A stretch of DNA of 29,011 bases from DATAEU01 sp046724395. Lineage in GTDB: Bacteria > Actinomycetota > UBA4738 > HRBIN12. The notes under the pieces are model-generated. The model saw nothing but the letters and a program-made list of their open reading frames with translations. It was not told the origin of the DNA and made no database searches. Shown piece after piece: positions 23,468 to 29,011 of this stretch; the stretch's first letter is position 1, and each line of letters starts with the position of its first letter. A program made the position numbers and the translations under genes. The stretch spans positions 1 through 29,011 of the forward strand of contig JBKOWM010000129.1 in NCBI GenBank assembly GCA_046724395.1, written 5' to 3'.

Positions 23468-23896
23468 TCACGGTCCGAGTCCGCGGGACGACGACCGCGT
23501 CAGCGGATGCAGATCGCGGACCGCGCCGACCACCGCGTCGTCGTCGACGTGTCGGCGCAGCCGAACCAACTGTCCCTCGATCCCGGCACCCGGACGCGAG
23601 CCGAGAACGACGACCCCACGGCCGGAGGTCAGATACAGGCCCAGCAGCTCCTCGGCCGGTGTTCCCCTCATCAAAGCCTCGCTGTCGAGGCTCATGTCGA
23701 GGATGACGAGCGCCGCGCCGTCGACGAGCGGACATACGCCTTCCCGCCCGCCGACGCACGTGTAGTCGGGCTCAGTGGGACCGGGACACGTGAGGACCTC
23801 GAACCCGGCGCTCTCGAGCGCCGACCCGAGGCGCTCGCGCTCCGTGATGTCGGCCTCTACGATCAGGACACCGCCGCTCATCCGTGGCTCGACCAT
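23468..23896 (-). CDS. Receiver-like protein with three cysteines
   Basis: A 142-residue single-domain protein resembling a response-regulator receiver. The first strand with its acidic residues is GGVLIVEADITERERLGSAL (Glu14, Asp16), and the phosphoacceptor strand is AALVILDMSL (Asp67). Between them is an unusual loop, CPGPTEPDYTCVGGREGVCP, with Cys37, Cys47 and Cys55. The fourth strand is GRGVVVLGSRPG, and the conserved Lys near the end of a normal receiver is not evident, so phosphorylation may be altered. The Cys residues suggest metal or redox sensing, which is inference. ATG 23881 is an alternative start. It lies 53 bases before the copper oxidase on the same strand, so the two are likely co-transcribed. 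Confidence 0.75.
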   Translation of the reverse strand: MVEPRMSGGVLIVEADITERERLGSALESAGFEVLTCPGPTEPDYTCVGGREGVCPLVDGAALVILDMSLDSEALMRGTPAEELLGLYLTSGRGVVVLGSRPGAGIEGQLVRLRRHVDDDAVVGAVRDLHPLTRSSSRGLGP

Positions 23897-23955
23897 GGCC
23901 AGAGAGTCTGAGAGTCCGCGGGAACCGTCGCCATGCCGTCAGCCCCGGTGCCGGC

Positions 23956-23969
23956 GGGACCTTCGCCCC
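23956..23969. promoter_or_regulatory. Candidate DevR-like operator
   Basis: GGGACCTTCGCCCC matches the DosR box core GGGACTWWAGTCCC at 11 of 14 positions with the same spacing. It lies between divergent genes, 60 bases upstream of the receiver-like gene and 37 bases before ATG 24006. Inferred from similarity only. Confidence 0.35.
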
Positions 23970-24005
23970 TGAGGTGTGGCCCGCGCGGCACCCATCCTGT
24001 CCCGA

Positions 24006-24479
24006 ATGTTCGTTCGTTACTACGCCGACCTCGCCCGGCCCTTCGAGGACGTAGAGCCTCATCTTCTCGACGAGCCCGGTCGGTGGCTCCCCGGCATTTT
24101 CGAGGCGGCGGAGGATCGGGGAACTCGGCTGCTCGCCGACGTCGGCTTCGACGTCGGTCACGATCGCCGCGTCGAAAAGCGTGTCGAGATCCGGATCGAC
24201 GACCCCTACCGGATCCCGGGCAAGACGACGCTCCCGATCGCGTGGTCGGCGACGGGCAGCGAGCACCTCTTTCCCTCGCTGGAGGGCGACCTCGAGCTCG
24301 CGGCGCTGGGCGCCCGTCGTTCGCAGCTGTCGATCAGCGCCCGCTACCGGCCGCCGCTCGGGCTGGTCGGCCAGGCGCTCGACCGTGCGCTCATGCATCG
24401 GGTCGCGGAAGCGACGTTGAAGGACTTCCTCGATCGGGTCGTCGACGCCCTCGACGCGCCGATGCATGCCTCGTGGTGA
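24006..24479 (+). CDS. SRPBCC-like small protein
   Basis: From ATG 24006, MFVRYYADLARPFEDVEPHL starts a 157-residue protein. An in-frame GTG at 23976 would add ten residues but has no better ribosome site. The pattern of strands (LLADVGFDVGHDRRVEKRVE, LPIAWSATGSEHLFPSLEGD, LELAALGARRSQLSISARYR) followed by a C-terminal amphipathic helix (LMHRVAEATLKDFLDRVVDA) is that of SRPBCC/START-fold proteins, which bind hydrophobic ligands. No catalytic residues can be named. No signal peptide is present. It sits 48 bases before the DevR-like gene on the same strand and is divergent from the receiver-like gene, so it may belong to the same stress response. Confidence 0.72.
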   Translation: MFVRYYADLARPFEDVEPHLLDEPGRWLPGIFEAAEDRGTRLLADVGFDVGHDRRVEKRVEIRIDDPYRIPGKTTLPIAWSATGSEHLFPSLEGDLELAALGARRSQLSISARYRPPLGLVGQALDRALMHRVAEATLKDFLDRVVDALDAPMHASW

Positions 24480-24527
24480 CGCCCGGACGAGCGCGACCCA
24501 CGCATGACGCGTCGATAGGATGGCGGG

Positions 24528-25196
24528 GTGACGAATCCGCCACCGCTCCGCGTGCTGCTCGTCGATGACCACGAGGTCGTCCGCGGAGGGGTGAAGGCGC
24601 TCCTGCAGGCGACAGACGACATCATCGTCACCGCCGAGGCGAGCTCGGTCCGCGAGGCGATCGACGAAGCGGACCGCGCACGGCCCGACGTCGTGGTGAT
24701 GGACGTCCGGCTCGTCGACGGTAGCGGGATCGAGGCGACCCGAGAGATCCGCGCCAAACACCCGAAGACGCAGGTGATCATGCTGACGTCGTTCGCCGAC
24801 GACGAGGCGCTGTTCGCCTCGATCATGGCCGGCGCTTCGGGCTATGTGCTCAAGCAGGTGAAAGGGGGGGAGCTCGTCCGCGCGATCCGAACCGTCGGCC
24901 GCGGGGAGAGTCTTCTCGACCCTGCCGTGACGAACGCCGTCCTCGACCGGCTGCGCAAGGGCAAGCACCTGCTCAAGGACGAGAAGCTCGCGAGGCTGTC
25001 GCCGCAGGAAGAGCGCATCCTTTCGCTGGTGGCCGACGGCAAGACCAATAAGGAGATCGGCGACGAGCTGCATCTTGCGGAGAAAACGGTCAAGAACTAC
25101 GTCTCGAGCATCCTGTCCAAGCTCGAGGTCGCCCGCCGCGCCGAGGCGGCCGCCTACCTCGCCCGACACACCACCACGCCTGGTACCGAGTCGTAA
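24528..25196 (+). CDS. DevR/DosR-like NarL-family response regulator
   Basis: GTG 24528 gives 222 residues. The receiver domain has LRVLLVDDHEVVRGGVKALL, phosphoacceptor Asp59 (DVVVMDVRLVDGSG), VIMLTSF with the conserved Thr, and GYVLKQVKGGELVRAI with the conserved Lys. The LuxR-type DNA-binding domain has ARLSPQEERILSLVADGKTN, then KEIGDELHLAEKTVKNYVSS and ILSKLEVARRAEAAAYLARH. AEKTVKNYVS is the same recognition helix sequence as in Mycobacterium DevR, so similar DNA sites are expected. It is the probable partner of the GAF-GAF kinase 2.7 kb away and a likely regulator of the Usp, CBS-BON, DoxX and oxidase genes. The regulon is inferred. Confidence 0.92.
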   Translation: MTNPPPLRVLLVDDHEVVRGGVKALLQATDDIIVTAEASSVREAIDEADRARPDVVVMDVRLVDGSGIEATREIRAKHPKTQVIMLTSFADDEALFASIMAGASGYVLKQVKGGELVRAIRTVGRGESLLDPAVTNAVLDRLRKGKHLLKDEKLARLSPQEERILSLVADGKTNKEIGDELHLAEKTVKNYVSSILSKLEVARRAEAAAYLARHTTTPGTES

Positions 25197-25252
25197 GCCC
25201 CCCGAGGGCGTCCGCGGGCTCAAGCGGCGAGCGCCGCACGGCGGCGAGGTAA

Positions 25253-25273
25253 TTCGAGACCAAAGGTCCCGAA
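25253..25273. promoter_or_regulatory. Candidate DevR-like operator upstream of doxX
   Basis: Arms TTCGAGACC and GGTCCCGAA are separated by AAA. They pair as an inverted repeat with one mismatch and match both ends of the DosR box TTSGGGACTWWAGTCCCSAA, but the centre is one base longer. Weaker related sites follow at 25276-25290 (GGACC-GGGAA-GGTCC) and 25301-25314 (GGGACGGAGGTCCG). All lie within the 180-base region before the DoxX gene. Confidence 0.45.
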
Positions 25274-25376
25274 GAGGACCGGGAAGGTCCCATTTCGCCC
25301 GGGACGGAGGTCCGCTGGCTCCGCGTCCGTCCCGCCGCATCCTCGTGACGTCGGACGTTCGGAAGGAGGGTGCGAC

Positions 25377-25958
25377 ATGGCACGGGAGACGGTTTCGATC
25401 AGAGAGCCGGTGGCGGCGAGGTGGCTGTTCAACTCGACGCAGGCCGCCTGGATCTGGCTCGTGGTCCGCGTCTACCTGGGGTACGAGTGGGCGCACGCCG
25501 GCTACGAGAAGGTCTTTCAGGAGCACTGGCTCACGTCGACGGCGCCGCTGAAGGGGTTCATCGGCTACGCGCTCCAGGGCGCGGGTCAGGGAGAGCACTC
25601 GGCCGTCAACTACGGGTGGTACGCGGCGTTCATGCGCTGGATCGGCGGCGACGGCGCTCCGTTCATGTCCAAGGCGATCGCGCTCGGAGAGCTCACGATC
25701 GGAATCGCGCTGATCCTCGGGCTCTTCACCGGCATCGCGGCGTTCCTCGCCGGGCTGCTCAGCGTCTCGTTCGGGCTCGCCGGCGTAGCGGGCGTCAACC
25801 CAGCCTTCTTCGTCATGGAGGTCCTTCTGATCCTCGCGTGGCGGAACGCCGGCTACATCGGTCTCGACCGCTGGGTCCTGCCGGCCGTCGGCACACCCTG
25901 GGAGCCGGGCACGATGTTCGACAGGCAAAACGGCGCCGCGACACACCAGCTGGCGTGA
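25377..25958 (+). CDS. DoxX-family membrane protein
   Basis: A 193-residue integral membrane protein with about four hydrophobic segments: AAWIWLVVRVYLGYEWAHAG, AIALGELTIGIALILGLFTG, IAAFLAGLLSVSFGLAGVAG and PAFFVMEVLLILAWRNAGYI. RVYLGYEWAHAGYEKVF is the characteristic start of the DoxX/thiosulfate:quinone oxidoreductase DoxD-like family. GGAAGGAGGG (25361-25370) six bases before the ATG is the strongest ribosome site of the window, suggesting high translation. The upstream region carries several inverted repeats like DosR boxes. In mycobacteria a DoxX protein forms a membrane oxidoreductase complex against oxidative stress; a similar redox role is inferred. A strong hairpin terminator follows the gene, so it is probably monocistronic. 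Confidence 0.88.
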   Translation: MARETVSIREPVAARWLFNSTQAAWIWLVVRVYLGYEWAHAGYEKVFQEHWLTSTAPLKGFIGYALQGAGQGEHSAVNYGWYAAFMRWIGGDGAPFMSKAIALGELTIGIALILGLFTGIAAFLAGLLSVSFGLAGVAGVNPAFFVMEVLLILAWRNAGYIGLDRWVLPAVGTPWEPGTMFDRQNGAATHQLA

Positions 25959-25977
25959 CGACGCCCAAGGCGAACGA

Positions 25978-26005
25978 CGAAGGGCGGGGGCGACCCCGCC
26001 CTTCG
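25978..26005 (+). terminator. GC-rich hairpin terminator after doxX
   Basis: Arms CGAAGGGCGGGG (25978-25989) and CCCCGCCCTTCG (25994-26005) pair perfectly over 12 bases around a GCGA (GNRA-type) tetraloop, 20 bases after the DoxX stop. No T-tract follows, which is usual for terminators in high-GC genomes. It may serve both convergent genes. Confidence 0.75.
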
Positions 26006-26024
26006 CTCGATGGAATGACTCAAT

Positions 26025-26064
26025 CGAGAACCGTGATGATGTTCCGAGAACGGTGATGATGTTC
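26025..26064. repeat. 20-bp tandem direct repeat
   Basis: CGAGAACCGTGATGATGTTC at 26025-26044 is followed directly by CGAGAACGGTGATGATGTTC at 26045-26064, with one mismatch. The repeat lies in the convergent gap between the DoxX terminator and the end of the dehydrogenase-like gene. No function can be assigned. Confidence 0.85.
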
Positions 26065-26102
26065 GTAAGCGCTCGAGTGTTTCTCGGCGTCGGCCGGCCA
26101 GA

Positions 26103-27275
26103 CTAGGCGGACACTCCAGCCGCCGCCTGCTCATCGGACCTCGGAGCGCCTACGAGCTCCGCCGGACGGTCGATCCACGCCCGTAGCGAACCCCGCCGCA
26201 TGGCCCGCTCGGGCGGCGTCCCGTCCGCCCGTAGACCGCGGACGCCGCCGCATTCGACAAGCGCGTGGAGGAGCGGCTCGAGTTGCCGGCCGTACAGTTC
26301 CATGCACTCAGCGGGATGCACGCCCGGCCACGAGTAGCACGACGCCACCGTCCGGCGCTCCGTCGTCGGAACACCCGGCGGCACCCGGCTCCATGCGGGG
26401 TCGTCGACTCCGAGGACATACCGGTCGAGGTCGCCCTGGGGGATCCCCTCGATCCCTCGCACCGTCGGCGGCCTCGCGTCGAGAAGATACGGGTCGACGA
26501 CGAGGTCGCAGATGACGGCATGTGCCGGCAGCCGACCGAGCCACTCGTTGGGGATCAGCGGGCGCGAGGCGTCGTGGCGCTGCGTCGCGTCGACGAGCAC
26601 GTCGACGCTCGACAGCCGGTCGCGCAGGTATCCCTCGTGGCTGGTGAGATTGCGTCCGATCGTCACAGCCTCGACTCCGGGCAGCCCGAGCGTCGCGTAC
26701 CACGCAGCGCGGAACGGGTCTCCGTACTTGGTCGCCGCCTCGACCGCGTGCCTGCCGATCTCGCCCGCCCCCATGATGAGCACGCGGGCCGGGGGTCGGT
26801 CCTTGGTCTCGAGCCCCGGCCACGTCCGCGACAGGGCATGGAACGCGGCCTCGAGGCCGTTCCACGCCACGGCCCGAGCGTTGACGACCAGGCGCCGGCC
26901 AGCGTCGTCTTCGATCGAGTCCAGGCTGATCGCCTCGATACCGCGCTCGACGAGCTCCGCGACACGGCCGGGACGCGTCGGGAAATGGAGCATCGAGACG
27001 AGCGTCGTGCCGTGCGGGAGCAGATCGAAGTTCGCCGGCGCGCGAAGGATCACGACGACGTCCTGTTCAAACGCCGCCACCTCGTCCCCGATGCGGGCGC
27101 CGGCGGCAAGGTAGTCGTGGTCTCCGAACCCCATCCCCGACCCGATTCCGTCTTCGACGACGACGTCGCACCCGACCGATGTCAGCGACGCCACGAGCGA
27201 CGGAAGGAAGTCGCGCCGCTCACCGGCCTCGCGGTTCATCCGGGGGAACCCAAAGGTCAACGTCTTGCTGCCCAT
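26103..27275 (-). CDS. Alanine dehydrogenase/PNT-like protein, paralogue B
   Basis: ATG 27275, preceded by GGAGGTGA (27280-27287), gives 390 residues. The N-terminal catalytic-like domain follows alanine dehydrogenase: TFGFPRMNREAGERRDFLP (conserved substrate Arg), VVVEDGIGSGMGFGDHDYLA, and SMLHFPTRPGRV with His97. VILMG-type dinucleotide loop is VLIMGAGEIGRHAVEAATKY (GxGxxG at 169-174). The catalytic Lys of alanine dehydrogenase (KVKEP) is Arg78 (VVVILRAP). C-terminal motifs shared with its neighbour are GIEGIPQGDLDRYV and CYSWPGVHPAECMELYGRQL. An NAD(P)-dependent dehydrogenase on an amino or oxo acid is likely, but the Lys to Arg change makes true alanine dehydrogenase doubtful. It overlaps paralogue A by 19 bases. 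Confidence 0.8.
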   Translation of the reverse strand: MGSKTLTFGFPRMNREAGERRDFLPSLVASLTSVGCDVVVEDGIGSGMGFGDHDYLAAGARIGDEVAAFEQDVVVILRAPANFDLLPHGTTLVSMLHFPTRPGRVAELVERGIEAISLDSIEDDAGRRLVVNARAVAWNGLEAAFHALSRTWPGLETKDRPPARVLIMGAGEIGRHAVEAATKYGDPFRAAWYATLGLPGVEAVTIGRNLTSHEGYLRDRLSSVDVLVDATQRHDASRPLIPNEWLGRLPAHAVICDLVVDPYLLDARPPTVRGIEGIPQGDLDRYVLGVDDPAWSRVPPGVPTTERRTVASCYSWPGVHPAECMELYGRQLEPLLHALVECGGVRGLRADGTPPERAMRRGSLRAWIDRPAELVGAPRSDEQAAAGVSA

Positions 27276-28378
27276 CGCGTCACCTCCGCTCTCGCGACCG
27301 CGCGCTCGATGCGGGAGCCTCCGAGCGCATCCCACGCGTTCGCGGGCTTGAAAAGGATCAGCTCGACGACGGGCTCGAGCTGTTCCCCGTACCGTTGCAT
27401 GCACCGGCGCGGCCGAAGGCCCGGCCAGGAGTAGCACGAGAGTGCCACGCGGCGGTTCTTGGTCTCGACGCGCCCCTCGAGCGATTCGTATTCGGGGTCG
27501 TCGGGCTCGAACACGTACCGATCCAGGTCGCCGTGCGGAACACCCTCGATGCCCTTCACGTACGCCGGCTCGAGGTCGAACTGATACGGGTCGGCGGCGA
27601 GATCGAGAACGACAGCATCCTCCGGCAGATCGCCGAGCCAACGGTTCGGCACGACGTACCGACTCGGGTCCGCGCGGTGCGTTGCGTCGATCAGCAGATC
27701 CGTCACGGACAGGCGCGAGCGCATGTAGTCCTCGTGGCGCGTCAGGTCGAAGTCGACGACGGTGACCTCGACCCCCGGGACCTGCTTTACTGCGAGCTCC
27801 TCGCGAAGACGGGGATCGCCGTACCGGGTCGACGCGTGCACGGCCCACCCGCCCACGCGCCCGGATCCCAGACACGTGACGTGGAGGGGGCGGCGATCCG
27901 GATGGTCGAACCGTGGATGTCGGTCGCGGATCTTCCGGAAGGCCTCGCGGGTGCCGTTCCACGCGACTCCGTCGAGGTTCTCGACGAGTCGCTGACCCGC
28001 ATCGTCGACGATTCCGTCCATCGACACGCCGACGATGCCGAGGTCGAGGAGGAGCTCGACCCGGCGCGGACGCGTGGGCAGGTGAAGCATCGACACGAGG
28101 ACGGACCCGGACCTCATCCTCCGGAGCGCCTCGTCCTCGGGACATCGCACCACCACGACGACGTCCTGCTCGAGACAGTCTTCGCGCGTTCCGAACCGGA
28201 GCCGGTCGAATGCCCCGAGGTAGTCGGCATCGCCCGCCCCGATTCCGGCGCCGTAGCCCTCCTCGACGATGACGCGCTCGGCGCCGGCGCGGCCGAGCCA
28301 GGCGGCGAACTCCGGCAGGAAGTCCCGGCGATCACCGGCCTCCTTGTGCATGCGCGGGAGTCCGACGCTGAACGCCAT
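27257..28378 (-). CDS. Alanine dehydrogenase/PNT-like protein, paralogue A
   Basis: ATG 28378 gives 373 residues, colinear with paralogue B: VGLPRMHKEAGDRRDFLPEF, VIVEEGYGAGIGAGDADYLG, SMLHLPTRPRRVELLLDLGI, dinucleotide loop CLGSGRVGGWAVHASTRYGD (GxGxxG at 171-176), and GIEGVPHGDLDRYV. It ends with CYSWPGLRPRRCMQRYGEQL. Arg78 (VVVVRCP) stands in place of the catalytic Lys, exactly 21 residues before His99, the same spacing as Lys75 to His96 in mycobacterial alanine dehydrogenase. The pair A-B is a tandem duplication and the 19-base overlap indicates coupled translation, so the two may form a hetero-oligomer. The substrate is unknown. The gene lies 78 bases after the aconitase gene on the same strand. 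Confidence 0.8.
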   Translation of the reverse strand: MAFSVGLPRMHKEAGDRRDFLPEFAAWLGRAGAERVIVEEGYGAGIGAGDADYLGAFDRLRFGTREDCLEQDVVVVVRCPEDEALRRMRSGSVLVSMLHLPTRPRRVELLLDLGIVGVSMDGIVDDAGQRLVENLDGVAWNGTREAFRKIRDRHPRFDHPDRRPLHVTCLGSGRVGGWAVHASTRYGDPRLREELAVKQVPGVEVTVVDFDLTRHEDYMRSRLSVTDLLIDATHRADPSRYVVPNRWLGDLPEDAVVLDLAADPYQFDLEPAYVKGIEGVPHGDLDRYVFEPDDPEYESLEGRVETKNRRVALSCYSWPGLRPRRCMQRYGEQLEPVVELILFKPANAWDALGGSRIERAVARAEVTRWAARR

Positions 28379-28414
28379 GGCCCGACGCTAACCCAAGCGG
28401 TCCAACGCGGCCCG

Positions 28415-28428
28415 GGGCCGTTCGGCCC
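28415..28428. promoter_or_regulatory. Inverted repeat in the aconitase/dehydrogenase-like gap
   Basis: GGGCCGTTCGGCCC has the same arms as the element at 20068-20081 and the same 2-base centre. It is 36 bases before the paralogue A start and 29 bases after the aconitase stop. It may be a DevR-like operator, or part of an aconitase terminator; the 2-base centre is too short for an RNA loop without opening pairs. Confidence 0.3.
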
Positions 28429-28456
28429 GTCGGGCACGGGCCGGGGCGCTCCGAAT

Positions 28457-29011
28457 TCAGGTGCGGAGCAGCTGACGCAGGACCATCCGCAGAATGCCTC
28501 CCGCGCGGAAGTACTCGACCTCGGCGGGTCCGTCGATCCGCACGATGGCGTCGAACGCGATGGAGGACCCGTCGTCCCGTTGAGCTTCGACGGTGACGGT
28601 GGCCCCCGGGCGCACCTCGCCGTCGAGCCCCCGGATTGCGAACGTCTCGCGTCCGTCGACGCCGAGGCTGGACGCGCTGATCCCATCGAGAAACTGCAGA
28701 GGGAGCACGCCCATCCCTACGAGGTTGCTGCGATGAATCCGCTCGTAGCTCTCGGCGATGACGGCGCGGATGCCGAGGAGCGAGGGCCCCTTGGCCGCCC
28801 AGTCGCGGGAGGAACCGGATCCGTATTCGCGGCCCGCGATGACCAGCAACGCAACGCCCTCGTCGCGATACCGCATCGCGGCGTCATAGATCGTCATCGC
28901 CTCGCCGCTCGGCAGGTGCGTCGTCCACGGCCCCTCCGCCCCGCCCGCGAGCTCGTTGCGAAGTCGGACGTTCGCGAACGTACCGCGAAGCATCACCTCG
29001 TGGTTCCCGCG
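28457..29011 (-). CDS. acnA: Aconitate hydratase, C-terminal part (cut by window edge)
   Basis: The frame enters from the right edge as RGNHEVMLRGTFANVRLRNE and ends after 185 residues. GREYGSGSSRDWAAKGPSLL followed by GIRAVIAESYERIHRSNLVG is the swivel-domain (aconitase domain 4) signature with the substrate-binding Ser and Arg. GTFANVRLRN and GMGVLPLQF are typical of the AcnA/IRP1 branch. The enzyme isomerises citrate to isocitrate in the TCA cycle; the [4Fe-4S] cysteines lie in the part outside the window. GTG 28996 is an internal codon, not the start. The two dehydrogenase-like genes follow on the same strand. Confidence 0.93.
   Translation of the reverse strand, partial: RGNHEVMLRGTFANVRLRNELAGGAEGPWTTHLPSGEAMTIYDAAMRYRDEGVALLVIAGREYGSGSSRDWAAKGPSLLGIRAVIAESYERIHRSNLVGMGVLPLQFLDGISASSLGVDGRETFAIRGLDGEVRPGATVTVEAQRDDGSSIAFDAIVRIDGPAEVEYFRAGGILRMVLRQLLRT

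Noticed and set aside
23772..25946. 724-residue open frame on the minus strand
   Set aside because: It is antisense to the SRPBCC-like, DevR-like and DoxX genes, has an Arg-rich composition without motifs, and arises from GC-rich codon bias.
28415..28450. Rho-independent terminator after aconitase
   Set aside because: GC-rich inverted repeats are present, but the central loop is only two bases and there is no T-tract; listed as an inverted repeat of uncertain role instead.

Overview
The window is high-GC bacterial DNA with dense genes, short intergenic gaps and frequent GTG starts. It carries a LytR-CpsA-Psr (LCP) protein with a LytR_C tail, a DevS/DevR (DosS/DosR)-type two-component pair, tandem and CBS-type stress proteins, and a GNAT-first Pat-like acyl-CoA ligase. 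This fits an Actinomycetota-like organism or a related deep branch such as Chloroflexota. No rRNA or tRNA was seen that would fix the taxonomy.

Region 1 (1-11098) is a surface-polysaccharide locus. On the minus strand are a GT4 glycosyltransferase cut by the left edge, a second GT4, a coiled-coil protein and a lipoprotein phosphoesterase. Divergently on the plus strand are a methyltransferase, two GT4 enzymes, a sulfotransferase-like protein, a TagA/WecG/CpsF (GT26) enzyme and another GT4. Three junctions in this run are 4-base GTGA overlaps. An LCP transferase facing the operon closes the locus and could attach the finished glycan to the wall.

Region 2 (11151-18414) concerns acyl-CoA metabolism and signalling. 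It holds an AMP-forming acyl-CoA synthetase, a degenerate receiver-GGDEF protein, a soluble PAS histidine kinase, and an N-terminal GNAT fused to an NDP-forming acyl-CoA synthetase.

Region 3 (18440-25958) looks like a redox or hypoxia (dormancy-type) module. It has a CBS-BON protein coupled to a tandem universal stress protein, a GAF-GAF kinase that keeps the DevS heme-ligand positions, a copper oxidase with a fused cupredoxin and Met-rich linker, a Cys-containing receiver-like protein, an SRPBCC-like protein, a DevR-like regulator and a DoxX membrane protein. Inverted repeats resembling DosR boxes lie upstream of several of these genes.

Region 4 (25959-29011, minus strand) holds two tandem alanine-dehydrogenase-like paralogues, both with Arg in place of the catalytic Lys, and the 3' part of an aconitase gene cut by the right edge.

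The least ordinary signal is a dispersed hairpin repeat with core CTACCGCTCGCGCGTTCGCG. It is present as two tandem copies inside the coiled-coil gene, one truncated inverted copy at the end of a glycosyltransferase gene, and three tandem copies between convergent genes near 21.9 kb. The core is conserved while the closing stem differs between loci yet stays self-complementary. No stretch longer than about 240 bases lacks a gene.
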